Shown: positions 35,370 to 45,577, counted from the first letter of the stretch. The stretch: DNA of 64,000 bases from Salinisphaera orenii subsp. orenii MK-B5 (GCF_003788635.1 NZ_AYKH01000034.1:124001-188000), one strand, 5' to 3'. Numbers and translations are program-made. The notes: generated from the letters alone by a model not told the origin.

Positions 35370-37046
35370 ATGGCGGAGCGTCACGTGTCCGCTTGGCCGG
35401 CGGGATTGCCACGGCATCTCAGTCTGCCGAGAACGAGCCTGTACACCAATCTCGAGATATCGGCGCGCCGGTATCCTGATCAGCCGGCCATCGTTTACTA
35501 CGGTCGCGTTCTGACCTACGCCGAACTGCATGACGAGGTCGAGGCGCTGGCGGGGCATCTCCGGCATCTCGGCGTGGTCCGCGGCGATCGCGTGCTGCTG
35601 TTCATGCAGAACGCACCGCAGTTCGTGATCGGCTACTACGCCATCCTGCGCGCGGACGCGGTGGTCGTGCCGGTCAACCCCATGAACCGCACGGCCGAGC
35701 TCGGCCATTATCTGGCCGACACGCAGGCCGCGGTCTGTCTCTGTGGCCAGGAGCTGTTCGATGCGATCGAGCCGCTGCTGGGCACCGAGGCCCTGACCGA
35801 CGTCATCGTGACGGCCTATCGCGACTACATCGACCCGCGCACCGACCTGGACCTGCCGGCCGAAGTCGCCGCGCCGCGCCGCGCCCTGGAGCGCGCCGGT
35901 GTGACCGACTGGCAAGAGGCGATCGCGGCCGGACACGCGCCCGGAACACACACCGCCGGGCCCCAGGATCTGGCCGTGCTGCCCTACAGTTCGGGCACCA
36001 CCGGGGCGCCCAAGGGCTGCATGCACACGCACGCCTCGGTGATGGCGACCTGCGTGCACGGGGCCCACTGGATGCACAGCACCACGGAGTCGGTCACCCT
36101 CGCCACGCTGCCGTATTTTCATGTCACGGGCATGCAGGGCGCGATGAACTCGCCGATCTACGGCGGCTCCACCATCGTTCTGATGACGCGTTGGGATCGA
36201 CGCACCGCGGCCCGCCTGATCGAGCGCCATCGCGTGACCAACTGGACCAACATCGTGACCATGGCCATCGATCTCCTCTCCGACCCCGAGATCGATCGCT
36301 ACGACCTGTCCAGCCTGAACAACATCAGCGGCGGCGGGGCGGCGATGCCCGAGGCCGTCTCCGACAAGCTCATGGCGCTCACCGGGCTTCGCTACATGGA
36401 GGGCTACGGTCTGTCCGAGACGATGGCGGCCACACACATCAACCCGCCGGATGCGCCCAAGAAGCAGTGTCTGGGCATTCCCGTGTTCGATGTGGACTCG
36501 CGCATCATCGACGTGGATACCGGCGCGGAGCTGGGGGTCGGCGAGGTTGGCGAGATCGTCAGCCGCGGCCCGCAGCTGTTCTCCGGCTACTGGAATCGGC
36601 CGGACGAGACCGAGGCCGCCTTCATCGAACTCGACGGTGCCCGTTTCTTCCGCACCGGCGATCTGGGCTATGTCGATGCGGAGGGTTATTTCTTCATCGT
36701 CGACCGCGTCAAGCGGATGATCAACGCCTCCGGCTACAAGGTGTGGCCGGCCGAGGTCGAGGCGCTGATGTACGGCCATCCGGCCATCCGTGAGGCCTGC
36801 GTGATCTGCACTCCGGACCCGCGGCGCGGCGAGACCGTCAAGGCCTGCGTGGTGCTGGCCGAGGGCGCCGACCCGGTCACGCCCGAACAGATCATCGCCT
36901 GGTGCCAGCAGACCATGGCTGCCTACAAGGTGCCGCGGGCGGTGGAGTTCCGGGACGCCCTGCCGCGTTCGGCCACGGGCAAGGTGATGTGGCGGGCGCT
37001 CCAGGAAGCTGAATACGACAACAGCGGTGCTGGCGCTCCGGCCTAG
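35370..37046 (+). CDS. AMP-forming acyl-CoA ligase (first of two paralogues)
   Basis: 558 residues of the ANL superfamily. The P-loop-like motif is YSSGTTGAPKG near residue 210, the adenylate-binding motif is GYGLSET, and the C-terminal domain has RTGDLGY, RVKRMINASGYKVWP and the catalytic lysine in SATGKVMWR. It converts a carboxylic acid to its CoA thioester via an acyl-adenylate. It starts at ATG 35370 after GAGGAGGAGAG. The livHMGFK set follows on the same strand, which suggests that the imported acid is activated here. It resembles the ligase at 56336 closely over its whole length, indicating a local duplication. Confidence 0.92.
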   Translation: MAERHVSAWPAGLPRHLSLPRTSLYTNLEISARRYPDQPAIVYYGRVLTYAELHDEVEALAGHLRHLGVVRGDRVLLFMQNAPQFVIGYYAILRADAVVVPVNPMNRTAELGHYLADTQAAVCLCGQELFDAIEPLLGTEALTDVIVTAYRDYIDPRTDLDLPAEVAAPRRALERAGVTDWQEAIAAGHAPGTHTAGPQDLAVLPYSSGTTGAPKGCMHTHASVMATCVHGAHWMHSTTESVTLATLPYFHVTGMQGAMNSPIYGGSTIVLMTRWDRRTAARLIERHRVTNWTNIVTMAIDLLSDPEIDRYDLSSLNNISGGGAAMPEAVSDKLMALTGLRYMEGYGLSETMAATHINPPDAPKKQCLGIPVFDVDSRIIDVDTGAELGVGEVGEIVSRGPQLFSGYWNRPDETEAAFIELDGARFFRTGDLGYVDAEGYFFIVDRVKRMINASGYKVWPAEVEALMYGHPAIREACVICTPDPRRGETVKACVVLAEGADPVTPEQIIAWCQQTMAAYKVPRAVEFRDALPRSATGKVMWRALQEAEYDNSGAGAPA

Positions 37047-37132
37047 AGGCATGCGGCCGCGCTCGTCGCGGCCACGATAACGATGCGAGGCGCCGGCGGG
37101 CGCCATCGTCGTGAACCGGAGGAGAATCGAGC

Positions 37133-37996
37133 TTGGAACTGTTCATACAGCAAATCCTCAACGGCCTGACGCTGGGCAGCATCTACGGCCTGGTGGCCCT
37201 GGGGCTGACTTTGGTGTACGGCATTCTGCACGTGCCCAACTTCGCCCACGGCGCGCTGTATATGGTGGGCGCGTACGTGTGCTACTTCGCCATGGTCGAG
37301 CTCGGCCTGAACTACTGGGTCGCCATGGTGGCCGCGGCCGCGGTGGTGGCGCTGCTGTCGGTCCTCTGCGAGCGGCTGGTGTTTCATCCGCTGCGTCACG
37401 CGCCGCCGATTCACGACAAGATCGCGGCCATCGGCATCCTGCTGTTTCTCGAGGCGGTGGTGCAGATGCACTGGGGGGCGGACTTCCGCCGTATACCCAC
37501 GCCTTATAACGAGATCCTGCGCCTGGGCGAGCTCACGCTGCCGGTCCAGCGCCTGCTGATCATCGGCGGCGCGTTCGCGCTCATGGGCGCGCTGCATCTG
37601 TATCTGAAAAAGACGATGACCGGCCTGACCATCATCGCCATGGCGCAGAATCGCGAGGGCGCCTTCCTGGTCGGGATCGACGCCAACCGGGTGGCGATGA
37701 TGACCTTCGCGATCGCCGGCGCGCTGGCCGCGATCGCCGCGAGTCTGTTCGCTCCGATCAACCTCGTCTATCCGGCGATGGGGCATCTGGTACTGCTCAA
37801 GGCCTTCGTGATCATCATTCTCGGCGGCATGGGCAGTATTCCGGGCGCGATCATCGGCGGTCTGATCATCGGCTTCGCCGAAGCGCTCGGCGGTTTCTAC
37901 ATCTCGAGCACCTACAAGGACGTGATCGCCTTCGTGCTGCTGGTGGTGATCCTGTCGATCAAGCCCACCGGCCTGTTCACCAAGGGGGTCCGCTGA
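37133..37996 (+). CDS. ABC transporter permease, LivH type (second system)
   Basis: 287 residues with about eight membrane segments. FIQQILNGLTLGSIYGL at the N-terminus, HVPNFAHGALYMVGAY and the GGMGSIPGAIIGG loop are typical LivH features. It starts at an unusual TTG (37133), supported by GGAGGAG eight bases upstream and by the family-like N-terminus. Its stop overlaps the LivM start by one base. It belongs to a complete second transporter in the order H-M-G-F-K, different from the K-H-M-G-F order at 18403. The substrate is probably a carboxylic acid activated by the adjacent ligase; this is inference. Confidence 0.9.
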   Translation: MELFIQQILNGLTLGSIYGLVALGLTLVYGILHVPNFAHGALYMVGAYVCYFAMVELGLNYWVAMVAAAAVVALLSVLCERLVFHPLRHAPPIHDKIAAIGILLFLEAVVQMHWGADFRRIPTPYNEILRLGELTLPVQRLLIIGGAFALMGALHLYLKKTMTGLTIIAMAQNREGAFLVGIDANRVAMMTFAIAGALAAIAASLFAPINLVYPAMGHLVLLKAFVIIILGGMGSIPGAIIGGLIIGFAEALGGFYISSTYKDVIAFVLLVVILSIKPTGLFTKGVR

Positions 37997-39039
37997 TGAA
38001 CCGCGCCATCGATTTCTTCCTGAGTTCGACCATGCGCTGGCTGCTGCTGGCCCTGGCCATTGTGTTCCCGCTGGTGGTCACGAGCGAGTATCTCGTCTAC
38101 GTGATGGCGCTGGCCTTTGTCTGGGCCATCGCGGTCTACGGGATGAACATCATCACCGGCTACTGCGGGCAGCTGAATCTGGCCCACGGCGGCTTCTTCG
38201 CCATCGGCGCCTATGCAGTCGCGATCCTGACCGTCGACCACGGTTGGCCCTTCTGGCCGGCGTTTGCGATGGCGGGCGTGTTCGGTGCGGTGTTTGGTCT
38301 TCTGGTGGGCGTGGTGTCACTGCGGCTCAAGGAGCACTATTTCGCCATCTTTACGTTGTCCGTCGGCTACATCATCTATCTGTTGATCGACAAGTGGGAG
38401 GAACTCACCCACGGCTCGCTTGGCATCATCAGCATCTCGCCGCCGGAGGGCTTCGGCCTGGTCGACTTCACCCAGACTGTGCCGTTCTACTATCTGGTGC
38501 TGGCCTTTCTTGCGTTCGCGATATGGATCACGCGACGGATTTCAGAGTCACTGCTCGGGCGAACCTTCCGCGCGATCCGCATCAGCGACGATCTGGCCCA
38601 GTCGCTGGGCATCAACCTGATGCGCAACAAGGTGCTGGCGTTCGTCATCTCCACCGTGTACGCGGCCTTCGCCGGCGGGCTCTATGCCGGCGTGGTGCGC
38701 TTCATCGGTCCGGAGCAGGCGAACTTCATCCACACCTTCGACATGATCGCCTACCTGCTGGTCGGCGGCTTCGGCACCCTCATGGGACCGCTCGCGGGTA
38801 CGCTCATCGTGACCTGGCTCACCCAGGCGGTGCAGGGGCTCGAGGAGTATCGGATGATCGTGTTCGGGCCGCTGCTGGTGCTGCTGGTCATCTTCTTTCC
38901 AAAGGGGATTGTGGGCACTTTCCTGAGCTGGCGTGGACGCCGCCTGGCACGCCAGGCCCCGCGCGGCGACCGCGCTTCTCGTACGGGTGGGTCGGAGCCG
39001 ACCGCCGATCAATCGCAGGGAGCGCGCAACAATGCTTGA
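37996..39039 (+). CDS. ABC transporter permease, LivM type (second system)
   Basis: 347 residues with about nine membrane segments. GMNIITGYCGQLNLAHGGFFAIGAY is given here in parts as GMNIITGYCGQLNL and AHGGFFAIGAY; both are LivM hallmarks, as is VGGFGTLMGPLAGTL. A polar tail of about 35 residues extends past the last membrane segment. It overlaps LivH by one base and LivG by eight, so the permease and ATPase genes are translationally coupled. It partners the 37133 permease. Confidence 0.9.
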   Translation: MNRAIDFFLSSTMRWLLLALAIVFPLVVTSEYLVYVMALAFVWAIAVYGMNIITGYCGQLNLAHGGFFAIGAYAVAILTVDHGWPFWPAFAMAGVFGAVFGLLVGVVSLRLKEHYFAIFTLSVGYIIYLLIDKWEELTHGSLGIISISPPEGFGLVDFTQTVPFYYLVLAFLAFAIWITRRISESLLGRTFRAIRISDDLAQSLGINLMRNKVLAFVISTVYAAFAGGLYAGVVRFIGPEQANFIHTFDMIAYLLVGGFGTLMGPLAGTLIVTWLTQAVQGLEEYRMIVFGPLLVLLVIFFPKGIVGTFLSWRGRRLARQAPRGDRASRTGGSEPTADQSQGARNNA

Positions 39040-39796
39040 TATCCGCAACCTCACCAAGCGCTTCGGCGGTCTCGCCGCGGTCAACGACGTGAGCGTCGAG
39101 TTCCCCGCAAATCAGATCAACGCCATCATCGGTCCCAACGGCGCCGGCAAGACGACGTTCTTCAATCTCGTGGCCGGCGCGATGGCGCCGACCGAGGGCG
39201 TGATCGAGTACAAGGGCCGGAACCTGGCCGGCGAGGCGCCGGATGCGATCGCCCGTCTCGGGGTCGCGCGCACGTTCCAGACCACGATGCTGTTCGAGGA
39301 ATCCACGGTCCTCGACAACCTCATCGTGGGCCATCGGCTGCGCACCGGCTCGAACCTCTGGGACGTCATCGTCAATTCCAGGCGCCTGAAGGCGGACGAG
39401 AAGCGCTGCCGAGAAAAGGCCGCGGAGACGCTCGAGTTCGTGGGCCTGTCGCATATCGGCCATCGCTATATCGCCGACACCAGTCAGGAGGAGCGCAAGC
39501 GCGTCGCCTTCGCGCTGGCGCTGGCCACCGACCCGGAGCTTGTGCTGCTCGACGAGCCGGCCGGCGGCGTCAACCCGGAGGAGACCGACGGGCTCATCAA
39601 CCTGATCCACAAGATGGTCGAGCACGGCGTCACCGTCTGCCTGATCGAGCACAAGATGGACATGATCATGCGCATCGCCGACAAGATCATCGTGCTCGAT
39701 CACGGCGAGAAGATATCCGAAGGCACGCCGGACGAGGTCAAGAACGATCCCGTCGTCATCGAAGCCTACCTGGGGAAGGAAGATGCTGAAGCTTGA
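39032..39796 (+). CDS. ABC transporter ATP-binding protein, LivG type (second system)
   Basis: 254 residues. Walker A is GPNGAGKTT, Walker B is [13 protein letters not shown], and the H-switch region is LIEHKMD. In place of a standard signature motif it has [14 protein letters not shown], a divergent sequence also seen in place of LSGGQ in the first system's LivG-type ATPase (there NFPMLDRRR). ATG 39032 lies inside the end of livM; its own end overlaps the LivF-type gene by 14 bases. It forms a heterodimer with the 39783 protein. Confidence 0.9.
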   Translation: MLDIRNLTKRFGGLAAVNDVSVEFPANQINAIIGPNGAGKTTFFNLVAGAMAPTEGVIEYKGRNLAGEAPDAIARLGVARTFQTTMLFEESTVLDNLIVGHRLRTGSNLWDVIVNSRRLKADEKRCREKAAETLEFVGLSHIGHRYIADTSQEERKRVAFALALATDPELVLLDEPAGGVNPEETDGLINLIHKMVEHGVTVCLIEHKMDMIMRIADKIIVLDHGEKISEGTPDEVKNDPVVIEAYLGKEDAEA

Positions 39797-40490
39797 GGGC
39801 GTCGACGCCAAGTACGACAGTTTCAAGGCGCTGGACGGCATTTCGATGTCGGTCGAGCCCGGCGAGCTGGTGGTGCTGCTGGGCGCCAACGGCGCCGGCA
39901 AGACCACCCTGTTCAACACCGTCAGCGGCCTGATGAAACCGGCCGCCGGGCGTATCAGCATCGACGGCAAGGACGTGACCGGGCGCAAACCTTCGGCGCT
40001 GGTCGCCGCGGGCGTGGTCCAGTGCCCGGAGGGGCGCAAGCTCTTTCCCAGCATGTCCGTGCTCAAGAATCTGCGCCTGGGCGGCTATGTGCATCGGCGC
40101 GATCGTGCCGGCATGCACAAGACGCTGGAGCAGGTGCTCGCGATGTTCCCGATTCTCGACGAGAAGAAGGACGAGCCGGCCGGTTCGCTCTCCGGCGGCC
40201 AGCAGCAGATGGTGGCGGTCGGGCGTGCGCTCATGGGCCGGCCCAAGCTGCTGATGCTCGACGAGCCGTCGCTCGGTCTGGCGCCGCTGGTGGTCAAGCA
40301 GGTCTTCGAGACGGTGCGGCAGATCAACGCCGAAGGCACCACGATCCTGCTGGCCGAACAGAACGCCTACGCCGCGCTCAAGATCGCCAATCGGGCCTAC
40401 GTGATCGAGAACGGCCGCCTGACCATGCAGGGCGACCGCGAGGAAATGCTCGGCAACGAAGCCGTGCGCAAGGCCTATATCGGCGCTTGA
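39783..40490 (+). CDS. ABC transporter ATP-binding protein, LivF type (second system)
   Basis: 235 residues. Walker A is GANGAGKTT, the signature is LSGGQQ, Walker B is [13 protein letters not shown], and the LivF-type LLAEQN follows. It overlaps the LivG gene by 14 bases, a strong sign of coupling. With its partner it energises import through the permeases at 37133 and 37996. The binding-protein gene follows 76 bases later. Confidence 0.93.
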   Translation: MLKLEGVDAKYDSFKALDGISMSVEPGELVVLLGANGAGKTTLFNTVSGLMKPAAGRISIDGKDVTGRKPSALVAAGVVQCPEGRKLFPSMSVLKNLRLGGYVHRRDRAGMHKTLEQVLAMFPILDEKKDEPAGSLSGGQQQMVAVGRALMGRPKLLMLDEPSLGLAPLVVKQVFETVRQINAEGTTILLAEQNAYAALKIANRAYVIENGRLTMQGDREEMLGNEAVRKAYIGA

Positions 40491-40566
40491 TGCCGGCCGG
40501 CCGAGCGCGCGTATCGAATCAACCGCTGTACACAACCAACCCTGGATAGAGAGGGGGAGATCAGAG

Positions 40567-41739
40567 ATGACATTCACCAAGACAATTCGTCGCGTGGCGG
40601 CGGCCACCGCCCTGGCCATGGGCCTCGCCGGCGGAGCGCATGCCGCCGAAACCGTCAATATCGGCTTCACCGGGCCACTGTCCGGCGGTGCGGCGCTCTA
40701 CGGCGAGAACACGCTCGAGGGTCTGCGCATGGCCGTGGAGGAGATCAATGCCGACGGCGGCATCGACGTCGACGGCACGCAGTACGAGATCAACATCGAG
40801 AGTCTCGACGACATGTATTCGCCCAGCCGTGCCGCGGTCAACGGCAAGCGTCTGGTCCAGCAGTCCAACACGCCGGTGGTCTTCACGCCGCATTCGGGCG
40901 GCACCTTCGCGCTGCAGGCCTTCAACGAGCGCGACGGCTTTCTGATCATGTCCTACACCTCGATCCCCTCGGTGACCGAGAAGGGTAATGAGCTCACGGT
41001 CAAGATTCCGCCGAACTTCACCGATTACGTCGAACCGTTCACCAAGATCGCGATGGAACGCTTCGGCAAGAAGCTGGGCGTGGCCAACGCCACCCACGAC
41101 TATGCCAAGTACTGGACCAAGGCCTTCGTGCCGGCGTGGAAAGAGGCCGGTGGTGAGGTCGTGGCCAGCAACCCGATGGACTACAACAAGTCCGCGGACT
41201 TCTATACCGGCGTGAGTAAGGTGCTGTCGGCTGACCCGGACGTGCTCTTCGTCGGCGGAGCCTCCGAGCCCACCGGTCTGGTGGTGCGCCAGGCCCGTGA
41301 ACTCGGCTTCGAGGGCGGCTTCGTGGTCATGGATCAGGCCAAGATCGACGAGGTCGCCAACGTGGCCGGCGGCATGGACGCGGTCGAGGGCGCGGTGGGC
41401 GTCACCCCGCTCGCGCATTCGGACAACCCGGGTGCTGCGGACTTCGTCGAGAAGTACAAGCAGGAGCACGACAACGTCGCGACCTCGGAGACCGCCTACA
41501 ACTACTTCGCCATGCATCTGGTCGCACGGGCGATTGAACAGGCGGGCACCGTCGACGACCCGATCGCGATCCGGAAGGCGATTCCCGAAGCGCTGGCGGA
41601 CCTTCCGGCCGAGTACAATCCCTACGATGTGCAGGAGATCAGCGACGACGGTGATCTGATCATCGACGCCGAGGTGGCCGAAGTGGTCGACGGCGAGATC
41701 GAGCTCCGCCGCATCTCGGATCTCAAGGACGACGACTGA
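40567..41739 (+). CDS. Periplasmic binding protein of the second Liv-type transporter
   Basis: 390 residues. A Sec signal peptide (TKTIRR, hydrophobic core, cleavage probably after AHA) precedes the mature start VNIGFTGPLSGGAALYG, a Peripla_BP_6 opening. The first lobe contains ESLDDMYSPSRAAVNGKRL. There is no lipobox. It is the last gene of the H-M-G-F-K unit and is followed by a good terminator. Binding proteins placed with acyl-CoA ligases often bind aromatic or aliphatic carboxylates rather than branched-chain amino acids; the ligand here is not determinable. Confidence 0.88.
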   Translation: MTFTKTIRRVAAATALAMGLAGGAHAAETVNIGFTGPLSGGAALYGENTLEGLRMAVEEINADGGIDVDGTQYEINIESLDDMYSPSRAAVNGKRLVQQSNTPVVFTPHSGGTFALQAFNERDGFLIMSYTSIPSVTEKGNELTVKIPPNFTDYVEPFTKIAMERFGKKLGVANATHDYAKYWTKAFVPAWKEAGGEVVASNPMDYNKSADFYTGVSKVLSADPDVLFVGGASEPTGLVVRQARELGFEGGFVVMDQAKIDEVANVAGGMDAVEGAVGVTPLAHSDNPGAADFVEKYKQEHDNVATSETAYNYFAMHLVARAIEQAGTVDDPIAIRKAIPEALADLPAEYNPYDVQEISDDGDLIIDAEVAEVVDGEIELRRISDLKDDD

Positions 41740-41763
41740 ACGCGTCCGTAGCAAGGATCGACG

Positions 41764-41788
41764 AGGAGCACCTGCGGGTGCTCCTTTT
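41764..41788 (+). terminator. Rho-independent terminator after the second Liv-type operon
   Basis: AGGAGCACC and GGTGCTCCT form a 9-base-pair stem with a 4-base loop, running into TTTT. It lies 25 bases after the binding-protein stop. Confidence 0.88.
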
Positions 41789-41848
41789 CGTTGAGTGATC
41801 GGCGATCGCCGTCCGGCGGCGACCGCCCGCAGCCATGAGTACGCAGCA

Positions 41849-42880
41849 ATGCGCGTGAACCGACAGATCATCCTCGCCCGCCGGCCCACCGGGATGCCCG
41901 ACGACAGCAACCTGGTGATGCAGGAGGGCGCCGTTCCCGAGCCCGACGAGGGCGAAGTGCGGGTGCGCACCATCTATCTCTCCCTGGACCCCTACATGCG
42001 CGGACGCATGAGCGCGGCCAAGTCCTATGCCGCGAGCGTGGCCGAGGGCGCGGTCATGGAAGGGGCGACCGTGGGCCGGGTCGACGTCTCCCGGCATCCG
42101 GACTTCGAGGCCGGCGACTACGTGCTCGCACACGGCGGCTGGCAGGACTATTCGGTCCAGCCCGGCAAGGCCCTGCGCCGGCTCGATCCGCAGGTCGCGC
42201 CCATCACCACCGCCGTGCACGTGCTCGGCATGACCGGCTTCACCGCCTATGTCGGGCTCGACGAGATCGGCCGGCCCGAATCGGGCGAGACGCTGGTGGT
42301 CTCGGCGGCCGCCGGCGCGGTGGGCCAGGTCGTCGGCCAGATCGGCAAGATCCGCGGCGCGCGGGTGGTCGGCGTGGCCGGTGCCGATGACAAGTGCCGG
42401 CACGTGGTTGAGGCCTACGGCTTCGACGCCTGTGTGAATTATCGTGACGACGACTTCGAGGCGCAGCTGGCCGCGGCCACGCCCGACGGGATCGATGTCT
42501 ACTTCGAGAACGTCGGCGGCGCGGTGTTCGATGCCGTCGCGCCGCGGCTCAACGATTTCGCCCGCATGCCCGTCTGCGGCCGCATCGCGCACTACAACGA
42601 CACCGAGGCCCCGCCCGGGCCGGATCGGCTGCCCGGCTTCATGGGCCAGGTGCTGGTCAAGCGTCTGTTGATCAAGGGTTTCATCCAGTTCGACTATCGC
42701 CACCGCCACCGCGATTTCCAGCGCGACATGAGCGCCTGGGTGGCCGAGGGCCGGGTGACCTATCAGGAGGACATCGTCGACGGCCTGGACAATGCGGTCG
42801 ACGCCTTCCAGGGACTGCTGTCCGGCCGCAACCGCGGCAAGATGCTGATCCGCGTCAGCGACGACCCGACCCGCGGCTGA
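41849..42880 (+). CDS. Zinc-free MDR-family NADP-dependent oxidoreductase
   Basis: 343 residues of the medium-chain dehydrogenase/reductase superfamily. LSLDPYMRGRM near residue 35 and the nucleotide-binding VSAAAGAVGQVVGQI near 150 are characteristic of the prostaglandin-reductase/CurA group, which reduce double bonds conjugated to carbonyls using NADPH. The later VYFENVGGAVFD is also conserved. The zinc ligands of alcohol dehydrogenases are absent. The start is ATG 41849 (MRVNRQIILA); a longer in-frame reading from 41795 lacks similarity. The MFS gene follows 13 bases later. It may saturate an enoyl intermediate or detoxify reactive enones. Confidence 0.87.
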   Translation: MRVNRQIILARRPTGMPDDSNLVMQEGAVPEPDEGEVRVRTIYLSLDPYMRGRMSAAKSYAASVAEGAVMEGATVGRVDVSRHPDFEAGDYVLAHGGWQDYSVQPGKALRRLDPQVAPITTAVHVLGMTGFTAYVGLDEIGRPESGETLVVSAAAGAVGQVVGQIGKIRGARVVGVAGADDKCRHVVEAYGFDACVNYRDDDFEAQLAAATPDGIDVYFENVGGAVFDAVAPRLNDFARMPVCGRIAHYNDTEAPPGPDRLPGFMGQVLVKRLLIKGFIQFDYRHRHRDFQRDMSAWVAEGRVTYQEDIVDGLDNAVDAFQGLLSGRNRGKMLIRVSDDPTRG

Positions 42881-42893
42881 CCGGACCACGCCC

Positions 42894-44333
42894 GTGAGCG
42901 AGGCGTTCGCGGTCGATCGGCTGTTCGCCCGCCACGGGCCGGCCTACCGCTGGTACGCGACCGTCACGGTCATGCTCGGCACCCTGTCCGTGGTGCTGGC
43001 CTCGACCATCATCAACGTCGCCGTGCCGGCGATCATGGCCCGTTTCGCCGTCGCCCAGGACCAGGCCCAGTGGCTGGTCACGGCGTTTCTGGCGGCCATG
43101 ACCGTGGGCATGCTGCTCAACGCCTGGGCGATCGCGCGGCTGGGGTCGCGCCGCGCCTTCACGCTGGCGATGAGCGTCTTCATCGCGGCCTCGCTGGTCG
43201 GTGGCCTGAGCCGACATTTCCCCGTCCTCGTGGCCGCGCGCGCGGTTCAGGGGCTGACCGCGGGCATGATTCAGCCGCATGCGCTGATCGTGATCTTTCA
43301 GGTGTTTCCGGTGGCGCGCCGCGGCCAGGCGATGGGCATCTACGGCATGGGCGTGATCCTCGGGCCGGCGGTGTCGCCGGCGCTGGGCGGCGTGCTGGTC
43401 GATGCCATCTCATGGCGGGCGACCTTCTTCGTGGTGCTGCCGGCCTGCGTGCTCGCCCTGGGCATGGCCCGGCGCTTTCTGCCCGCCCACGGCGGTACCG
43501 CCCGCAGCCGGCTCGACTGGCCGGGCGTGGTGCTGCTGGCGGCGGGCATGGTGGCCACGCTCTGGATGCTGGCCGCGCTTCAGCGTCGCGGACCGGGCGA
43601 CGCGCTGGTGCTGGCCGGCATGGTGGGCGGGCCGCTGCTGCTGGTCGCGTTCGTCCTGCGTCAGCGCCGGGCCGCGGAGCCGCTGTTCGATCTGGCGCTG
43701 TTCCGGGCGCCGGGCTTCGGGGCCGGTTTCGCGTTGTCGATCGTGATGGGGGCGGGCCTGTTCGCGACGACCTATCTCACCCCACTGTATTTTCAGCAGG
43801 CCGCCCACATGAGCCCGACGGCGGCCGGTTTCATGCTCTTGCCGGCGGGTATCGCCATGGCGCTGGTGTTTCCGCTGGCCGGTCATCTCAGCGACGGCCG
43901 GGCGTCGATCGCGGTGATCGCCACGGGGCTGGGCCTGTTCATCGGCGCGACGGTGCTGCTCGTGGCCAGCAGCGGGACCACGGCCGCGGTCTGGCTGATC
44001 GCCTGGGCCGCGCTGGCCCGGGTGGGCATCGGCGCGATGATGCCGCCGGTGACGACCGCGAGCCTGCGCCTGCTGGAGGGGGCCGCGATGGACCGCGGCT
44101 CCGGCATCATCAATTTCGGACGCCAGTTCGGCGGCGCGCTGGGGGTGAACCTGTGTGCGGTGCTGGCCCAGTACGTCAACGACGCGCAGCTGCATGCGGG
44201 TACAGCGGTCAGCCGCGCCGCCGCCCACGAGGCCGGCTTCGACGCCGCGTTCTGGGCCCTGGCCGGCCTGTTCGCACTCGCGTTCTGGCCGCTGGCCCAT
44301 ATGCGCCGTTCGCGCCGGCGCGACGCCGGCTGA
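42894..44333 (+). CDS. MFS drug/proton antiporter of the DHA2 (EmrB/QacA) family
   Basis: 479 residues with about fourteen hydrophobic segments. The family motif at the second loop (NAWAIARLGSRRAFTLAM) and the antiporter motif GMGVILGPAVSPALGGVL are visible, as is the early STIINVAVPAIM. It starts at GTG 42894. Membrane pumps of this type export toxic organic compounds by proton exchange. It closely follows the MDR reductase gene and could protect against the substrate or intermediates of the nearby pathway; this is inference. It converges on the thiolase gene, with a GC hairpin between them. Confidence 0.9.
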   Translation: MSEAFAVDRLFARHGPAYRWYATVTVMLGTLSVVLASTIINVAVPAIMARFAVAQDQAQWLVTAFLAAMTVGMLLNAWAIARLGSRRAFTLAMSVFIAASLVGGLSRHFPVLVAARAVQGLTAGMIQPHALIVIFQVFPVARRGQAMGIYGMGVILGPAVSPALGGVLVDAISWRATFFVVLPACVLALGMARRFLPAHGGTARSRLDWPGVVLLAAGMVATLWMLAALQRRGPGDALVLAGMVGGPLLLVAFVLRQRRAAEPLFDLALFRAPGFGAGFALSIVMGAGLFATTYLTPLYFQQAAHMSPTAAGFMLLPAGIAMALVFPLAGHLSDGRASIAVIATGLGLFIGATVLLVASSGTTAAVWLIAWAALARVGIGAMMPPVTTASLRLLEGAAMDRGSGIINFGRQFGGALGVNLCAVLAQYVNDAQLHAGTAVSRAAAHEAGFDAAFWALAGLFALAFWPLAHMRRSRRRDAG

Positions 44334-44337
44334 GTGC

Positions 44338-44364
44338 GGCGCGACGGCGTCTGGCCGTCGCGCC
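44338..44364. terminator. Bidirectional GC hairpin between convergent MFS and thiolase genes
   Basis: GGCGCGACGGC and GCCGTCGCGCC are perfect 11-base arms around a 5-base loop, placed in the 41 bases between the two stop codons. No T-run is present, but the position strongly suggests a shared terminator. Confidence 0.6.
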
Positions 44365-44374
44365 CGCCGGATCG

Positions 44375-45577
44375 CTAGAAGACCTCGAACAGGCCGGCGG
44401 CGCCGATGCCACCGCCCACGCACATGGTGACCACCACGTACTTCGCGCCCCGGCGCTTGCCCTCGATCAGGGCATGGCCGGTCATGCGGGCGCCCGACAT
44501 GCCGTAGGGATGGCCGATGGCGATCGAGCCGCCGTCGACGTTGTACAGGTCCGGATCGATGCCGAGGAAATCGCGGCAGTACAGGCACTGGCTGGCGAAC
44601 GCTTCGTTGAGCTCCCAGAGGCCGATGTCGTCGACCTTGAGACCGTAGCGCTCGAGCAGCTTGGGCACGGCGTAGATCGGGCCGATGCCCATCTCGTCCG
44701 GGTCGCAGCCGGCCACGGCCATGCCGACATAGGCGCCCAGCGGCTCGAGGCCGCGGCGTTCGGCCTCGGCGGCCTCCATGAGCACGCTGGCCGACGCGCC
44801 GTCGGACAGCTGCGAAGCGTTGCCGGCGGTGATGAAGCGGCCCTCGGCGACCTCCATGCCGTCCTTGAACACCGGCTTGAGCTGCTGCAGGCCCTCCAGC
44901 GTCGTGCTCGGGCGATTGCCTTCGTCCTTGTCGAGGGTGACCTCCTCGTCATGGACCTCGCCGGTCTCCTTGTCCATGACCTTCTTGACCGTGGTCAGGG
45001 GCACGATCTCGTCGTCGAAGCGGCCGGCCTCCTGCGCTGCGGCGGTACGCATCTGCGACTGATAGGCGTACTCGTCCTGGGCCTCGCGCGACACGTTGTA
45101 GCGGTCCGCCACGACCTCGGCGGTCTCCAGCATCGACATGTAGATGTCCGGACGGTGGTCGACCAGCCACGGGTCGCGGGCCCGGTGCCGGTTGTAGTGC
45201 TCGTTCTGGACCAGGGAGATCGACTCCAGGCCGCCGCCGACGATGACGTCCATGCGGTCGTTGACGATCTGCTTGGCGGCGGTGGCGATGCCCATCAGGC
45301 CGGAAGCGCACTGGCGGTCGATGGTCATCCCCGGCACGGACGTCGGCAGGCCGGCGCGCAGCGCGCACTGGCGGGCGACGTTCTGGCCGGTGGCGCCCTG
45401 CTGCAGGGCGGCGCCCATGATCACGTCGTCGATGTTCTCGCCCTCCAGCTTCGCGCGCTTGAGCGCGTGCTCGATGGCGTGGCCGCCGAGAGCCTGGGCC
45501 TGGGTGTCGTTGAACGCGCCGCGATAGGCCTTGCCGATCGGGGTGCGGGCGGTGGAAACGATAACGGCTTGTCGCAT
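44375..45577 (-). CDS. Acetyl-CoA acyltransferase (thiolase)
   Basis: 400 residues. The nucleophilic cysteine is C90 in DRQCASG; the C-terminal catalytic residues are in [10 protein letters not shown] and [20 protein letters not shown] is a further family motif. It cleaves 3-oxoacyl-CoA to acetyl-CoA and a shortened acyl-CoA, the last step of beta-oxidation. The start is ATG 45577, preceded by GAGGAG; a longer reading adds only four residues. On the minus strand it follows two acyl-CoA dehydrogenase genes (47093-48280, 45806-46918), with 228 bases before it. Confidence 0.94.
   Translation of the reverse strand: MRQAVIVSTARTPIGKAYRGAFNDTQAQALGGHAIEHALKRAKLEGENIDDVIMGAALQQGATGQNVARQCALRAGLPTSVPGMTIDRQCASGLMGIATAAKQIVNDRMDVIVGGGLESISLVQNEHYNRHRARDPWLVDHRPDIYMSMLETAEVVADRYNVSREAQDEYAYQSQMRTAAAQEAGRFDDEIVPLTTVKKVMDKETGEVHDEEVTLDKDEGNRPSTTLEGLQQLKPVFKDGMEVAEGRFITAGNASQLSDGASASVLMEAAEAERRGLEPLGAYVGMAVAGCDPDEMGIGPIYAVPKLLERYGLKVDDIGLWELNEAFASQCLYCRDFLGIDPDLYNVDGGSIAIGHPYGMSGARMTGHALIEGKRRGAKYVVVTMCVGGGIGAAGLFEVF

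Noticed and set aside
37490-37500. GTATAC inside the second livH gene as part of the GTATAC regulon
   Set aside because: It is a lone hexamer within coding sequence, without the second half.
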